64,000 bases of DNA from Oscheius dolichura (Eukaryota > Nematoda > Chromadorea > Rhabditida > Rhabditidae), in NCBI GenBank assembly GCA_932521035.1, contig OW051493.1:6820001-6884000 (forward strand). Direction: 5' to 3'. Position numbers and translations under genes: made by a program. The notes beneath the pieces are model-generated. The model saw only the letters and a list, made by a program, of their open reading frames with translations. It made no database searches and was not told where the DNA came from. Positions 22,371-33,460 of this stretch are shown here, piece by piece; the first letter of the stretch is position 1, and each line of letters starts with the position of its first letter.

Positions 22371-24709
22371 TCAGGACAATGTCTTCCTTTTTTCTATTTA
22401 CACCAAGAAAACTAAAGAAAGAATTAATTAAAAATGAGTGAAAATTATAACCTTCGAGTGATAGTGCCAATTTTCGGCTAATTATTGCTAATTTAGGGCC
22501 GCCTTCGCCAGTTGGACCAGGCCAAAATCGCCGTCAGCGACGAAATAGCCGAACTTGACAAAAACGTGGACCGAATCGTCGATCAGATCAACGCAGCCAT
22601 ACAGGTATCGATTGCCGGGCCTCTCTGCCTTGTTTTCCACTAAATTCACGCTCTTTTTGACTTTTCTCTTTCGAGTTCTTATTGTTTCCAGGTCATAAAT
22701 CACAAGATGCTTCAAATTTTCTTATTTCTTTTATTGTAGAAAACTCTTCCTCCCTCACGGCGTTTGAATAGTTTCTGTTTGTCGATCAATCGCCCTCTAG
22801 TCGATCTGTTCTTTTTGATAAGGAGTTCAACTTCCTCTCTTCTCATTTTCTTTCGTTTTTCTCTCTTCCGCTGGCTGGCCCAGAAATATTGGTTTAGTTA
22901 GTATTTGAATTGGAGAAGTTCTCCCAAAAAAGAGGTCTTCATCTCCCAGAACAAGCCCTGAGGCTATTGCTAAGCTTGTCCCACCCACTCTATGGTGTTC
23001 CTACTGCTCCCTTCCCATTTGTTTTATTAGAAATAAATTCAAAAACCCTTTCCAGGAAGTCTCGAATCTCGTCGAAAACCGTCGCCGTGAGCTGATTGAA
23101 AGTGTTCGGCAACGCCGCGACGAGAAGAGGAAAGTACTCAAGGATCAGATTGAAATCATCTCAGACGAGAAGAAAAAACTCGAAAAGGTTTGTACTATCC
23201 CTCCAAAAGTATATGAATCTGTTGTTTTCTAGGAGCTGGCCAAATGCCAGATGGACGTGCGCTCGATGCCGCGGAACTTGAAGTCGCTCGAGGGAAGTTT
23301 GGACACGAACATCGCCCAGCCACGGGAAAACGCCTTCCTGCGGTTGAATACGGACAGCAGTAAACTGGTTCAAGGTGGGTGCCCCTCGGACAGCCGTTAC
23401 CCGGCCCGTCTTCCAGCTGTCCAAAAGAACCTGGAAGGATTTGGAACGGTGTATGCCTCGACCACATTTCCTAGTGCCTCAGTTATTGAACCGACCGATA
23501 TACCGGAAACCCATACGGAGTCGAAATTCCTTGTGCGAACATTTGATCTCAACGGAAAACAACGAAACTCTGGCGGCGATCCTCTTGATGTCAAGCTGTT
23601 GAATGATGCGGGAGTCGACTGTGGCATCGTGGTTCACGATCTCAACGACGGAACTTATGAACTGACTTTCCGGTAGGAGTTGTTACTTATTCCTTATAAA
23701 CAATCCCCGTTTAGAGCACCAAAAGCTGGGAATTATTCTATTTTTGTGGATATTTTTGGTAGACCTTTGAAAAATAGCCCTTACAAAGTTACGGTATCTT
23801 CTCATCATCTGCCCCGATGGCAATTAGGAATACAATTAAACATGCCAACAAAGGTAGCTGTCGAGGAGGACAAATTCTTTGTATTGGATACAGGAAATGA
23901 TAGAAGTGAGTTGAAAATCACCTACTTCCAAAAACAGAGAAGTTTAGTTCGAGTTGTCAAAGCCACGGGAGAAATTATTTCCGACATCAAAAGTCCGTGT
24001 CTCAACGGTACGGCAGTAGGGATGGCGCTTCTTCCAAAAAATGAACTTGCTGTACTGAATTGGAGAACTAAAACTATTACAAAGATTGACCACAATGGAA
24101 AAGAGCTGCAGGTATTATCTAAAATTATGTTTTGAAGAAATATTTACAGGCAGTGAGCTTCTCTGAATTAGACAGGCCCATTGACTTGGCTTTGGACCGA
24201 AGAGGCCGTTTTTTAATTGCTGACACGGATAAAATTTTCGTTTTTGACCCTAATCTTCTCCCGCTGTTCTCATTCAAGACAAAAGATGCGAAGATTACTG
24301 CGGTGAATACTGGAAGAGATGATGATATTCTTGTGGGGACATCCAATGGCTTATTGCTTTTCGATGGTGCTGGAAGATATCAGAGGGATATAGAGCTCGC
24401 CCCCGCTGGTTCGACAGGAAGAATAGCCGCTTTATCATGTGCTGTATGTCATGATACGGGTCAAATTATCTCAGGAATTCAAAAGAACGGAAACAGACAT
24501 ATGCTGGCGGTTGGTTTGGCCCAAAAACGAAGAATAAGAGAGCCGTTTAGGTCTCAAACTACAAGGGATCATTTGGTTTTTATATGGATTCAAAGGGATC
24601 TCCATTGAAGTGGCCTTCAGGCATATTCATAGGCACTGGAAACAGAAAAGGGCAATGTTTCGTGGTCGATTGCACCTGTGATAGCGTCAAGATGTATCGA
24701 TACAAATGA
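19941..24709 (+). CDS. TRIM-NHL-like RING E3 ligase (RING, B-box, coiled coil, filamin repeat, propeller-like C-terminus)
   Basis: Twelve exons: 19941-20072, 20755-20835, 21862-21978, 22022-22134, 22176-22257, 22497-22604, 23056-23187, 23233-23374, 23417-23672, 23715-24111, 24150-24509 and 24551-24709. They close into 692 residues. RING cysteines are CSTC, CSHSVCLSC and CPMC in exons 1-3, and the B-box (CTEH...CETCDLVFC) is in exons 4-5. Exons 6-8 encode a Lys/Glu-rich coiled coil. Exons 9-10 encode a filamin-type Ig repeat (GNYSIFVDIFGRPLKNSPY). The C-terminal third has propeller-like blades (DRPIDLALDRRGRFLIADTD) and ends in KMYRYK. This order is the TRIM2/TRIM3/TRIM71 class, which acts as ubiquitin ligases and RNA or translation regulators. 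The last intron (43 bp) is needed to keep frame. AATAAA signals occur near 24847 and 24886. Intron 2 hosts a separate ORF. Confidence 0.9.
21152..21778 (+). CDS. Intronless 208-residue ORF nested in TRIM-NHL intron 2, unknown function
   Basis: An uninterrupted frame from ATG 21152 to TAG 21776-21778 lies wholly inside the 1,026-bp second intron of the surrounding gene, on the same strand. An AATAAA-type signal follows about 10 bases after the stop (near 21790). The protein begins MDYCSWGTLTGNDETNSF, has a basic middle, a folded-looking segment (VTEISDRLVDKFLAM and GYSIKLVIGPKKCF), a Glu/Gln/Arg-rich helix, and a Ser-rich tail ending SLWSLGSSTSL. No family is recognised. The lack of introns in an intron-rich neighbourhood suggests a retrocopy or an independent nested gene. 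Alternatively it is a chance frame, but composition and length argue against that. Confidence 0.55.
   Translation: MDYCSWGTLTGNDETNSFNKTIGGGLLKPHFHMASCRDDGYDLTSTGYGSTSRRQTRQRRDPTAKCRTDTVTEISDRLVDKFLAMPCETGYSIKLVIGPKKCFQATVTPLEEDDVEERLGPAVKQQLYQAQKSRQEEGWKTMARLMEEQKRVKDAIPRSTVQLADSNCSSSSGSRASSSKDNGQEESRKTTRSGMASSLWSLGSSTSL
22325..22367. repeat. (GA)n microsatellite
   Basis: About 21 uninterrupted GA units in intron 5 of the TRIM-NHL-like gene, between exons 22176-22257 and 22497-22604. Confidence 0.95.
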
Positions 24710-24970
24710 GGAGGCTCAACACTTCATGTACATACTCAAGTCCCATAATTTGTGATCGCTTTCAACCTCACCCTTCAGGACCCCGGGTTATTTTTTGATT
24801 TGCTTCATCATGTTTATGATCAACCCCAGTGAAAAAACGGTATGTGAATAAAAATTTACTCCTAATGCGTATAACAACCGAAATAAAATATGGAATGAGA
24901 AAGCGACACGTCAAAATATTGGTAAAAATATAATGCAAGTCGGGAAAAAACTAAAGTTCACACTTCAGAA

Positions 24971-25839
24971 CTAGAGCTCGCTTTTGCCGGTGGCACGTCC
25001 CTTATAGTAGTTAAAAGTCTTCATCAAAGAGCGGGCCATGTTTTCGTAGCAGGCATGTCCGTAGGCGTAGACTAAATGGACAAAACTTCTTGGCTCTCCG
25101 CGAGAAATTGCTCCGGTGGCGGCCCATACGCTTGAGACCGGAATTGCTCCGCGACCTATAAACAAGTTATAGATATATTGCAGTTATTGAAATGCCAACC
25201 ATAGCATGCAACGTAGGTCTCATCTGCAAAAGAGTAAACGTGAGATTCGAACTGTCCGTGGCGGAAGTTTTCACCTAAAAATACAAGGTAAAGAACTATA
25301 AAGCGCAAAATTGTCTTACCAACGCGGAAGGTCTCCTTTTTTCCATAGGTAGGGCTATCAGTCGACCTAGTAACGACACCAGAGAGAACGGTACAAGACG
25401 AGTTGCTCCAATGGAATCCTGAGAAAAATATTGTAATGCCTCATCATGATTCATGATAATAATTACCAATACGTCCATTGCTGGCAAAGGGAGTTCCGAA
25501 GATGGCAGCATATTCCGTGAGCGATGCGTGGAGGAAAAGAGCCCGGAAGTCGTGTCCACCAAGGATGAGTGAAGTCCAGGGAGAGTCCGAGGAAATGGCA
25601 GACCCATACAAGCGTCTCAAGTCATTTGTAATCGATGACACTGCAGACTGGATAGGTCCTAAATTCAATAACAGGCAATCATTTTCCTCGAAAATCAAAC
25701 CTTGAACTTTGGCAGCAATATTCTTAAATTCTTTTGGTGAAATGGTGTAAGATTTCGATCTTAGACCCCATTGAATTCCAGAAAAGATGATGTATATAAT
25801 GACAATGTTCCTGACCAATTTAGAGAGTAGGAAAGCCAT
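24971..25839 (-). CDS. SIGMAR1: Sigma-1 receptor / ERG2-type protein
   Basis: Five exons (25839-25701, 25658-25467, 25418-25320, 25274-25200, 25155-24971) close into 229 residues; vertebrate sigma-1 is 223. One N-terminal membrane helix (VIIYIIFSGIQW) is followed by the cupin-like ligand domain with FLHASLTEYAAIFGTPFASNGR, FRHGQFESHVYSFADETYVA and YGRGAIP, matching family blocks. The family comprises fungal C-8 sterol isomerase and the ER chaperone-like sigma-1 receptor; which activity this one has cannot be told. TTTTCAG lies three bases before the ATG, a likely trans-splice acceptor. The frame is open further upstream, but that part lacks an ATG and precedes the acceptor. The gene is divergent from cdc-37 and convergent with the TRIM-NHL gene. 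Confidence 0.93.
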
Positions 25840-26430
25840 TCTCTGAAAATTTACACTATAGTAACTTCCCAACAAATATAGTATATAAAAGATAGGCAGT
25901 AATCGAGACAAACAGACGTATAGCGGTATATCTACGGCAAAAACAAGAAGGGGGGCGAATAAAAATAGGCCAAGGTTGATTCTCTTTTTTTGGCGAAGTT
26001 CAAATTCGTCGGGTTCCTGCGTCGATTGGCAAACCCCGCCCAAAAAACCCCAACCTCGCCCAACTCAGAAAATGAATTTTCGAGAAATTGCGAGTTCTAC
26101 GTTTTGTACAATTTTATACATTTCCACTTGTTCTTCCAAACTAACTAGTATCTAACAAGTACCCAACATGTAGCATTTATTAGGCGGTCTCCGTCTACTA
26201 CTCTTCCGGAACGGAGGTTTACCAGTTGCATACAAGTTGAGAATTGTTTGCTGATTTGGAAAGCACTGATTTACTCTTGTTGCTCTCATTACCAGCTTTC
26301 TTTTACCAAAATGATTTTGTGCAGCAGCGAAATATCATTGGATCAAGTTGCTCTACTAAACTAATCAATTTTGTCTGTCTTGTCTTGTTTTAATTGTATT
26401 CTCATTTCCTCTTTATTCCTTATTTCAGCT
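25840..26430. promoter_or_regulatory. Shared upstream region of the sigma receptor and cdc-37 genes
   Basis: These 591 bp lie between two divergent start codons. No gene is seen in it. Both flanking starts are preceded by TTTCAG-type acceptors, so true transcription starts lie somewhere inside. No clear TATA box or named site was identified. Confidence 0.5.
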
Positions 26431-27806
26431 ATGCCAATTGATTATTCTAAATGGAAGAAAATCGAAGTATCTGATGATGAAGATGACACTCATCCGAACA
26501 TTGATACGCCTTCTCTTTTCCGGTTGGTCATTTTTAGTCTGCTAACTTGTAGGTTTCAGATGGCGCCACCAAGCTCGCTTAGAACGCATGGCTGAAAAGA
26601 AACAGAAAAAAGAAGAAATTGAAAGAGGCAAGCGGACATCGTCGAATAAGCTCAAGGAGCTTGAAGATAAGCTTGCTGCCGCGTCCTTAGATGAGGATAA
26701 GAAAAAGGTTGAAAAAGAAATTTCTGATCTCAAGGAACAGGAAGAGAGGTGGAGGCAGAAGGAAAAAGAACTGGAGGTATGCTTAGGTAGAACATCTTGT
26801 TTTAAATTTTCATTTAGGACGCCGAACGGTTGGAGCCCTGGAATGTTGATACTATTGGCCACGAAGCGTTCTCGTGTTCTAGGATCAACAAAGTTAGCGA
26901 GAAAAAATCTGAGCCCAAGAAGGTCGATGAAGAGGAGGATAGCAGGCTAATGGTTTGCTCTGAACGAATTCCGTTATTTCCTGTTTTACAGAATGCTTTC
27001 TTCGAGGAAAATGAAAGCTTGATCCAGACCTATGGTAACCTTGCAGGTGGTCTCAAAGTGACCGAGGAATACCTTCTTCAAAACCCACGTCTTGCCCACG
27101 ATTATACTGCTAGCTACCTCACCATTGAATGCCTCAATCTAGCAATCGAAGGGCCAACTAAAAAAGAGGAGCTGGACATTATGACTGAGCAGACTATAAT
27201 TATGCAGTATCTCCTGGAGTTAGCTAAATCGCTTAATGCAGAGTCCAGTAATACCACAGTTATCAAGGCCTTTTTCCATAAGTATGTTTATGTTTCGATC
27301 TTTAGTGATTTATTTGTTCTAGGTTCGCCAAAGCAGATGAATCTTACTTGAAAATGTATCGAGATGAAGTCCAAGCGTTCCGTGACCGTTTATTCATCCG
27401 TGCTAGAGAAAAGAGAGAAGCAGCCGTAGCAGAATACGAAGCTGAACAACGACAGAAGAGAATCGAAGCAAGTCCTGATGGATTGGACCCACAAGAGGTG
27501 TTTGAATCTCTTCCTGAAGAGATGCGAGCCTGTTTTGAGTCGCAAGACATCGCTAAATTACAGGACGTTGCCACTACTATGGACAACGAGGTGGATTTTT
27601 GTATGCATTTATATTGTAATTATAGGTTTTCGCATTTCATTTCGACCGGTGTATTAAATCGGGCCTCTGGGTTCCAGGAGCTCAAAGTGAAAATGAAGAA
27701 ACAGCGGATGAATCTGTCCTTGTGGACGATTCCGTTCCTACGGATGATGACCAAGTAAGTTAAGCATCAGTTCCTCTATTCATTAACGCAGGTCGGCTCA
27801 AATTAG
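26431..27806 (+). CDS. cdc-37: Hsp90 co-chaperone CDC37
   Basis: Exons 26431-26522, 26560-26776, 26818-26952, 26992-27281, 27323-27590, 27626-27754 and 27792-27806 encode about 381 residues. The N-terminus ([23 protein letters not shown] with preceding MPIDYSKW) is the conserved kinase-binding head, including the serine in the acidic SDDED stretch that CK2 phosphorylates in other species. A Lys/Glu-rich coiled coil follows, then [13 protein letters not shown]. The Hsp90-binding middle contains [13 protein letters not shown], and the C-terminal domain contains [15 protein letters not shown] and [12 protein letters not shown]37 loads protein kinases onto Hsp90. The start codon is two bases after TATTTCAG, consistent with trans-splicing. 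The stop is convergent with PGAP1, 185 bp away. Confidence 0.96.
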
Positions 27807-27991
27807 ATGGCTTGCCATCGTTACTTATCTCTTCACTAGTCTCACCTTCTACTGGCTGCTGTTTTACCGTGTTTTTGAAACCATTCCTGGTTATCGTATA
27901 CCCCATCTTTCATTGTCATTTATGTGTAAAAATATATGAATAAAATTTATTAAATAAAAACTGATTTCAAAAATTCCCAATAAATACGTCC

Positions 27992-30572
27992 TCATGGGAA
28001 AATTCTTCGCCACCATGTGGCTAACCTTGGAGAAAATCTCGTAAGCAATAAAACGTGTGTTAAAAATAGTGGGAAAACAGAAAGCGGAACTTGTTCGAAA
28101 ATTTGCGATGATAATAAAAGGAATATCATATTATAAGAGGCTACCATAGCCGAGATCAAGTTCCACACGTTCTAAAATTCAATGAAGAGAAAATAATTTT
28201 TAACCTCTGTATGTAGTATTCTCTGACTTTCGGCAAATTCGCGATAAAGATAAATCCAGGATGGATTAAAAATGTTAATTTCTTTTATAAGATAGTAAAA
28301 ATGTAATGGAAGGACTGAAAAGTTTGTAATAAAAAAATATAAAATAAAGATAGCTAACCTAGTCGAGGCTTGGCCCCTTCAAAAAGACTAGGAACTATCG
28401 CAGCTACAGAAAGGACTAGGAGAATTTGAAAAATGGGAGATGATCTCATCTAAAAAAGATTGTTTGAAAAAGAAAAATGAAAATAACACCTTGTTATCTC
28501 GTAGAAGAGTTGAAATTATAGCCAAATCTGGATGCAGACAAGCTAGCAGAAGGCAAAAATAACGATTATTCAGCTTTTGAAATATAAGGCTAAAAGGAGC
28601 TACGACAACACTTAAACACCGACCTTAAAAATGGGGCATATTCCCCTATCAGTAAGAGTATTCCTGTAATTCCAAGAGCAAAAACGTATGGATGGAAAAT
28701 TAGAAGTGCAACGCCCAAGAATGCAGCTGTCAGCAATATTGTCGCGAGTGACTTCGGGGCAATCCTTGCTGATTCTAGAAGGGGAATCGCGAAAAAAATG
28801 GAAAAGTAGACGGACGACAGTATGTCAAAGCCATAACTTATAGCAAGCTGTAATCCGTTATGTGAAAAGAAGATCAATACGTACCATATACCAACTGGCC
28901 ATGTAATCAGCCTCCACTGTAACTGCATAATCAACGTGGCCTTGTACTTTTTGCAAAATCAAATATGCTGAGCGTGAATCTGTTCTAGGACGGAGGAGAA
29001 CGCTTTTCACCCGTATTCCATGGAGACGAGAATCATCACCAAAAGATGTCCACCCGTTTGAATATAGAATGGTAGCTTTGAGCTTTTCTAAACCAAACCG
29101 TAGAAGCACAAAATGTTTTACCTGAACAACTATCTCCTCTGCTATCGGTGCATTGAATATATATTTTATATACTTGACTAATAGGCAACTCTAACTGAAA
29201 GGCAGAATTAGCTGGTGCATCATCCAATCCAAGCGTTCCAGGAGATGTAATTTGAAAATTGCTCACGTTGAAGTGAGATACAATTTTCCTGTTATAAATT
29301 TATTCAAATGAACTGATAGACAATACCTTAAACTATTGATCCTCTCCGTTTCTTGAGCTTCGAACCCGCTGATAATTTTAGATGTAAGGTGAGGATTAGT
29401 AGTTAAAACGGCTTCTTCGCCATACTGAAAGAGAATTCGCGATGAATATCTAAACGTAAAATTATCACACGACAATATAAAAATATAACCTTACTAACTG
29501 GTTACACCATAGAATGCAGAGATGATCAGCTGGGGTCTCGACACCGGGAATGGACCACGACGGCAAATGGATTGTCTAGAAACTGCTCGTGAATAATAAT
29601 AAGGGGGCAATTTACGTTGTCAGCCGAAACCATGCGATCGGAAACGAGAAAATCCTTTTCCCCTCCACTGAAAGAAAGGTATTTTACATGCTCCAGCTTC
29701 ATTTCCTTAGAAACTTCCCAAAGCTCCTCAATTTGGGTGTATAAATCTGCCATAGGAAAGTCCAAAACCACAGCTAAATACGTAAAATATTTAGAAACAG
29801 GACATAAACATACGAAAATGAAGCAGTGGTGCAGCCGAAGTTAATACGAAGTTCATCATATTAGATTTAAAATCAGGATGTAGAGGAAGGCTTCGGATAA
29901 CAACACCGCCGAATGAATGACCAAATAGGACCATCTGAACACGTGTGTTTTAGTGTAATGATGGAAAGATACTTTATCTGCAGTCTGGAAATATCGTTTT
30001 CGTAATACGTTAATAGATTTCATTAAAAAGTCTCTCTGTCTAATCAGCGTATTCCCACTCAAGAAGGACATTTCCTAAATAAAATCCATGAGAGCAACCA
30101 GTAAAAAAGGAAACCAACTTCCTTAAAATCTAACGCATAAAAGTGCATTCGGAAGGAGGCTCTTCTCATTTCTGTTTTATTCTGCATTACCGAGGCCAAT
30201 GATCTCACTTGTGCTCCACTTCCACCACTACCTGGCACAAATATCACAGGAATATCATTAGGGCCACCTCTGCATGAGCAAAGTTAGACATGAACTGTGA
30301 AAACATACATATAGTCTTGAGGAAAACTGAACGCTTCTGAGTACTGCAACAGTGAGTACCTTTTTTCAGTGTAACCAGGAACTGGAATAGGCTAAAGCGG
30401 TGTATATTCTTTTAACAAAATGGCCTACTGTTAGATATATCCTTCTATACATGAAGGTCATGGCACACTTGTTTTCCGCATGAATCGCACGATTTTTCTC
30501 CACAAGAATGAATACAAAATAAGCTGCACCTATTAGTAGTAAAACAAGATACAACCGTGTGGCCCGTGACAT
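27992..30572 (-). CDS. PGAP1: GPI inositol-deacylase (PGAP1/Bst1 family)
   Basis: Fifteen exons (30572-30429, 30391-30309, 30269-30119, 30074-29973, 29934-29814, 29773-29616, 29575-29499, 29449-29327, 29288-29122, 29097-28885, 28847-28604, 28542-28500, 28449-28359, 28314-28205, 28171-27992) close exactly into 668 residues. One N-terminal membrane helix (LYLVLLLIGAAYFVFIL) is followed by CAMTFMY, the oxyanion-side VIFVPGSGGSGAQVRS, and the lipase motif GHSFGG carrying the catalytic serine. DHLCILWCNQ contains the expected catalytic histidine region. The C-terminal third is several membrane helices. PGAP1 removes the inositol acyl chain from GPI-anchored proteins in the ER so they can be exported. 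It is last in a tight three-gene cluster, 106 bp after the preceding stop. Confidence 0.93.
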
Positions 30573-30678
30573 CTTGAAACAGTTATCTGTGACAATAACA
30601 TGCAAAATATTAGAACTAAGCGTGAGACTTTTGCGAATAACATCGATTACTAGAAAAAATTTTATATAAAGAAAAAAA

Positions 30679-33404
30679 TTAGTCTTCATCTATCGCATTC
30701 TGTTCGACTCCCCTTCGGTTCGATAAATTGAATTGCTTCGCCTCTGTAGCTCGTTGTCTCCAAGTAGCCCATTTCGTCTCTTCTTTGAACAATGTAGATT
30801 CAGGAAATTCGGGAAACGTGTCAATCATCTGACCTTAAATAAAAGAAATACAAAGAAGTGTTTCACAAATCCCACCGATCTTAATCTTTTTCCTAATGAA
30901 TGCTACAGCGTCCTTGAAGGCTTTTAAAGCGGTAACAGATTGGCATACAGATTTTGTGCTGTAGGGATCAATAAGTAAAAGTTGTGGCTCGGTTGAAATA
31001 TTTTGTTTCCTGAAACATAGGCTTTTCTATTTTCTTGCCGAGAAAGACCGCAAGTATTTAGACAATTAAATGTTTTCACGAACCTTCTATATGTTAGCCC
31101 CCTATCGATAAAAATCGCGTTGTTGCTGGCGTTGAAGTTGTGGTAGTAGTCGATGAAACGTACCGCTAATTCGGAAACGGGCATTTTATTCTTCGATCTC
31201 CACTCTGACATGATTGCTTCACAAGCTAGCTAAAGTTACCTAAATCAGGAATAGTTGAAGATTCAAGAGATTCTATAATGGTGTGAATAGGAACTGATGG
31301 CCCAACAATGTCTGGATGCGTTTTACAGAGTATTGGAAGTACTGTCCATGGTGTCAAACACTGGAAGATTATGAAAAGAAGTCGAAAACTTACTTGTTCA
31401 CTTTGAAGGAAATGAATCGTAAGAAGGATAATGTGATATGTTGATAGAAGTCCTACTGCACTGGCCCGCACTTCTAACACATTAAAAATTGTTTTAACCC
31501 AAAGAAAGAGCTGTGGAAATCGTTCATCAATCTATAAAACTAAGATTACCTAATTTAAATATCTTACAGCTGAATACATCTTTATAAGATGGGTATTCCG
31601 AAGAGTATGGTGCGAACCTGGAAATTGAATGTCAATGCTCATATCGCTATTTAATTCAATCCGAATTAAAGGCACCTGCAATACAAAACTCGGGAAATTA
31701 TAGCAAAATACTCGTAATCTGGGAAGAATTGTTGTGGAAATGACATTAATACCATCTTCGCGTAATGCCTTCTTGATTACATTTACTAACACATCCATGA
31801 AATACCTTAATTCAGCATATTTCACAAACTCGGCTGTTATTTACTCTCTAAAATCAGTGTTTCCGCGGAAATCACGCCCAAACGCCTTTAGGTGGTTTTC
31901 ATTGATGGGATAAAACACCAGATCCAAATCGGAACTATCAGTTATCAAAGCGTTTGCTCTGGAACCAACTGGGACTAATCGACAGTTTCCAGCAATAACT
32001 TTTTCATGGATCAATTCAAGCAGCCTGGCATACTTGTGGGTCTAAAAAGTGATAATGTTAACCGTTTAAGAAAACAACTACGTCAATTATAGCTCTTCGG
32101 TGCGCGTCTGCTTCTTTTATAAGAGCATCTAAAGAAGCAAGCTGTTCAGGAAATTGCTTAATCACATAGTCAGTATAAGTAGCGTAGCGCCCTGTAAGCA
32201 TTGCATGCCCTAAATACTAAATAAGCCAACCTTTATCCTTGAGTGGTATATCGGAAGCAGCAGAAGTTGATGGTGTATCTAATGCCACTGACAGGCTTCT
32301 TTTCAAAATGCCACATAAGATTCTAGCAGGAACTAGGTGGTGGCTTATCATCTTGATTGAAACTAGCAACAATCAATTATCTGTGCAAATAAAAGGAACA
32401 TTACCAAGTATGCTTAATAAAAAGAAGGATCATAAAACGCTTTATTGTACCTGCAAAATACATGATATCAAATTATAATACAACAGTAAATTAAACGTTG
32501 CGATGGTTACTTCTGAAGAGTTGCAACGTCCTCTACAGAGGAAATTGATTTAAATGTAGATTGTAAACTGGTCATGTCATGCACGGAAACCATAGGAACA
32601 TACTAAGCAAGACTGTTGAAAGAGGCTATTTGAGCATTTACCTGGTTAATATCACCGTTTTCTACAGAACTGTCTAGAGGGCCTTTATTGCTTTTAGTAT
32701 CACGCTGGTAATGCGAAGAAGTCTAAATTATAGAAAAATTGGATAACCCAATAACCTTACCCGTGTTTTTGATTTGTTAAACGAAGTATACGGTGACCTA
32801 ACCGCTTCATTTATTGAATACATGCTTGAACTCCGCTGTGCAGCAGATATCATAGCTTGAAAATCACCACCAATAGTGTTACGTCGATTATCCAAATGTT
32901 CTGTTAGGTCCAAAATTGATGGCTTCTTTAGAAGTTTATTATGCTGGATAGACTGAGGCATTCTCGTATTAAAAGTGACATATTATATACCATATCTCGT
33001 TCTACATTAATATTAGTTCCGCTAAGTTTTTCTTCAATAGCAGTTACATGAGTACTATTTAGGTGATGGTCTCGGGTTGGATTAGTGTTCTAAAATGTTA
33101 CAAAAGATATTTTACTACGAAAAAAAATCAAAAGAACTCTCACCGGTAGAGTTTAGACGAATCTCTAAAACGCTTATTTTTCTTGTTTAATACAGTTAAA
33201 AACACGAACCTTCAATACAGAGGCGGTTTTTATCTGTCGCTCCTTCAAAATATGAGAGACATTGAATTTAGGCATAACTTTTTGTAGAAGAAGGGAAGTA
33301 TTTGCCTTAATTTTACTGTTACGGTCTACTGGTTGCATTTCTAAAAGTCTAATTAGTCCAGCGAAACAAATGCATTCTTCTAAGCAATTATGGTATAAAA
33401 GCAT
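30679..33404 (-). CDS. Non-canonical poly(A)/poly(U) polymerase (TUT/PAP nucleotidyltransferase)
   Basis: Fifteen exons from ATG 33404 to TAA 30679-30681 (33404-33210, 33089-32991, 32952-32761, 32722-32642, 32602-32511, 32322-32231, 32191-32082, 32041-31845, 31805-31712, 31675-31568, 31531-31394, 31360-31240, 31204-31080, 31026-30876, 30833-30679) close into 649 residues. The catalytic palm has VPVGSRANALITDSSDLDLVF (DxD pair) and SIDIQF (third aspartate), followed by LRNTHLIKMYSA. The central PAP/OAS region has FLWVKTIFNV and the PAP-associated end has LLLIDPYS. Such enzymes add A or U tails to RNA 3' ends. The N-terminal 200 residues are low complexity and their splicing is less certain; a 188-bp intron at 32323-32510 is unusually long here. 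It cannot be assigned to a particular TUT, GLD or PUP subgroup. The start lies directly after a TACAG acceptor, 56 bp after the PPIL2 stop. Confidence 0.88.
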
Positions 33405-33460
33405 CTGTACATGTAGATATATAAAAAATCAAACCATGGAGATAACAATTTATTTACATA

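Noticed and set aside
25837..26043. N-terminal extension of the sigma receptor frame with extra membrane helices
   Set aside because: The extension starts with TTG, has no ATG and lies upstream of a TTTTCAG acceptor; the ATG at 25839 gives the normal family length.
32323..32510. Possible extra exon in the nucleotidyltransferase gene
   Set aside because: The only candidate with splice sites introduces a stop and breaks the frame of the next exon.
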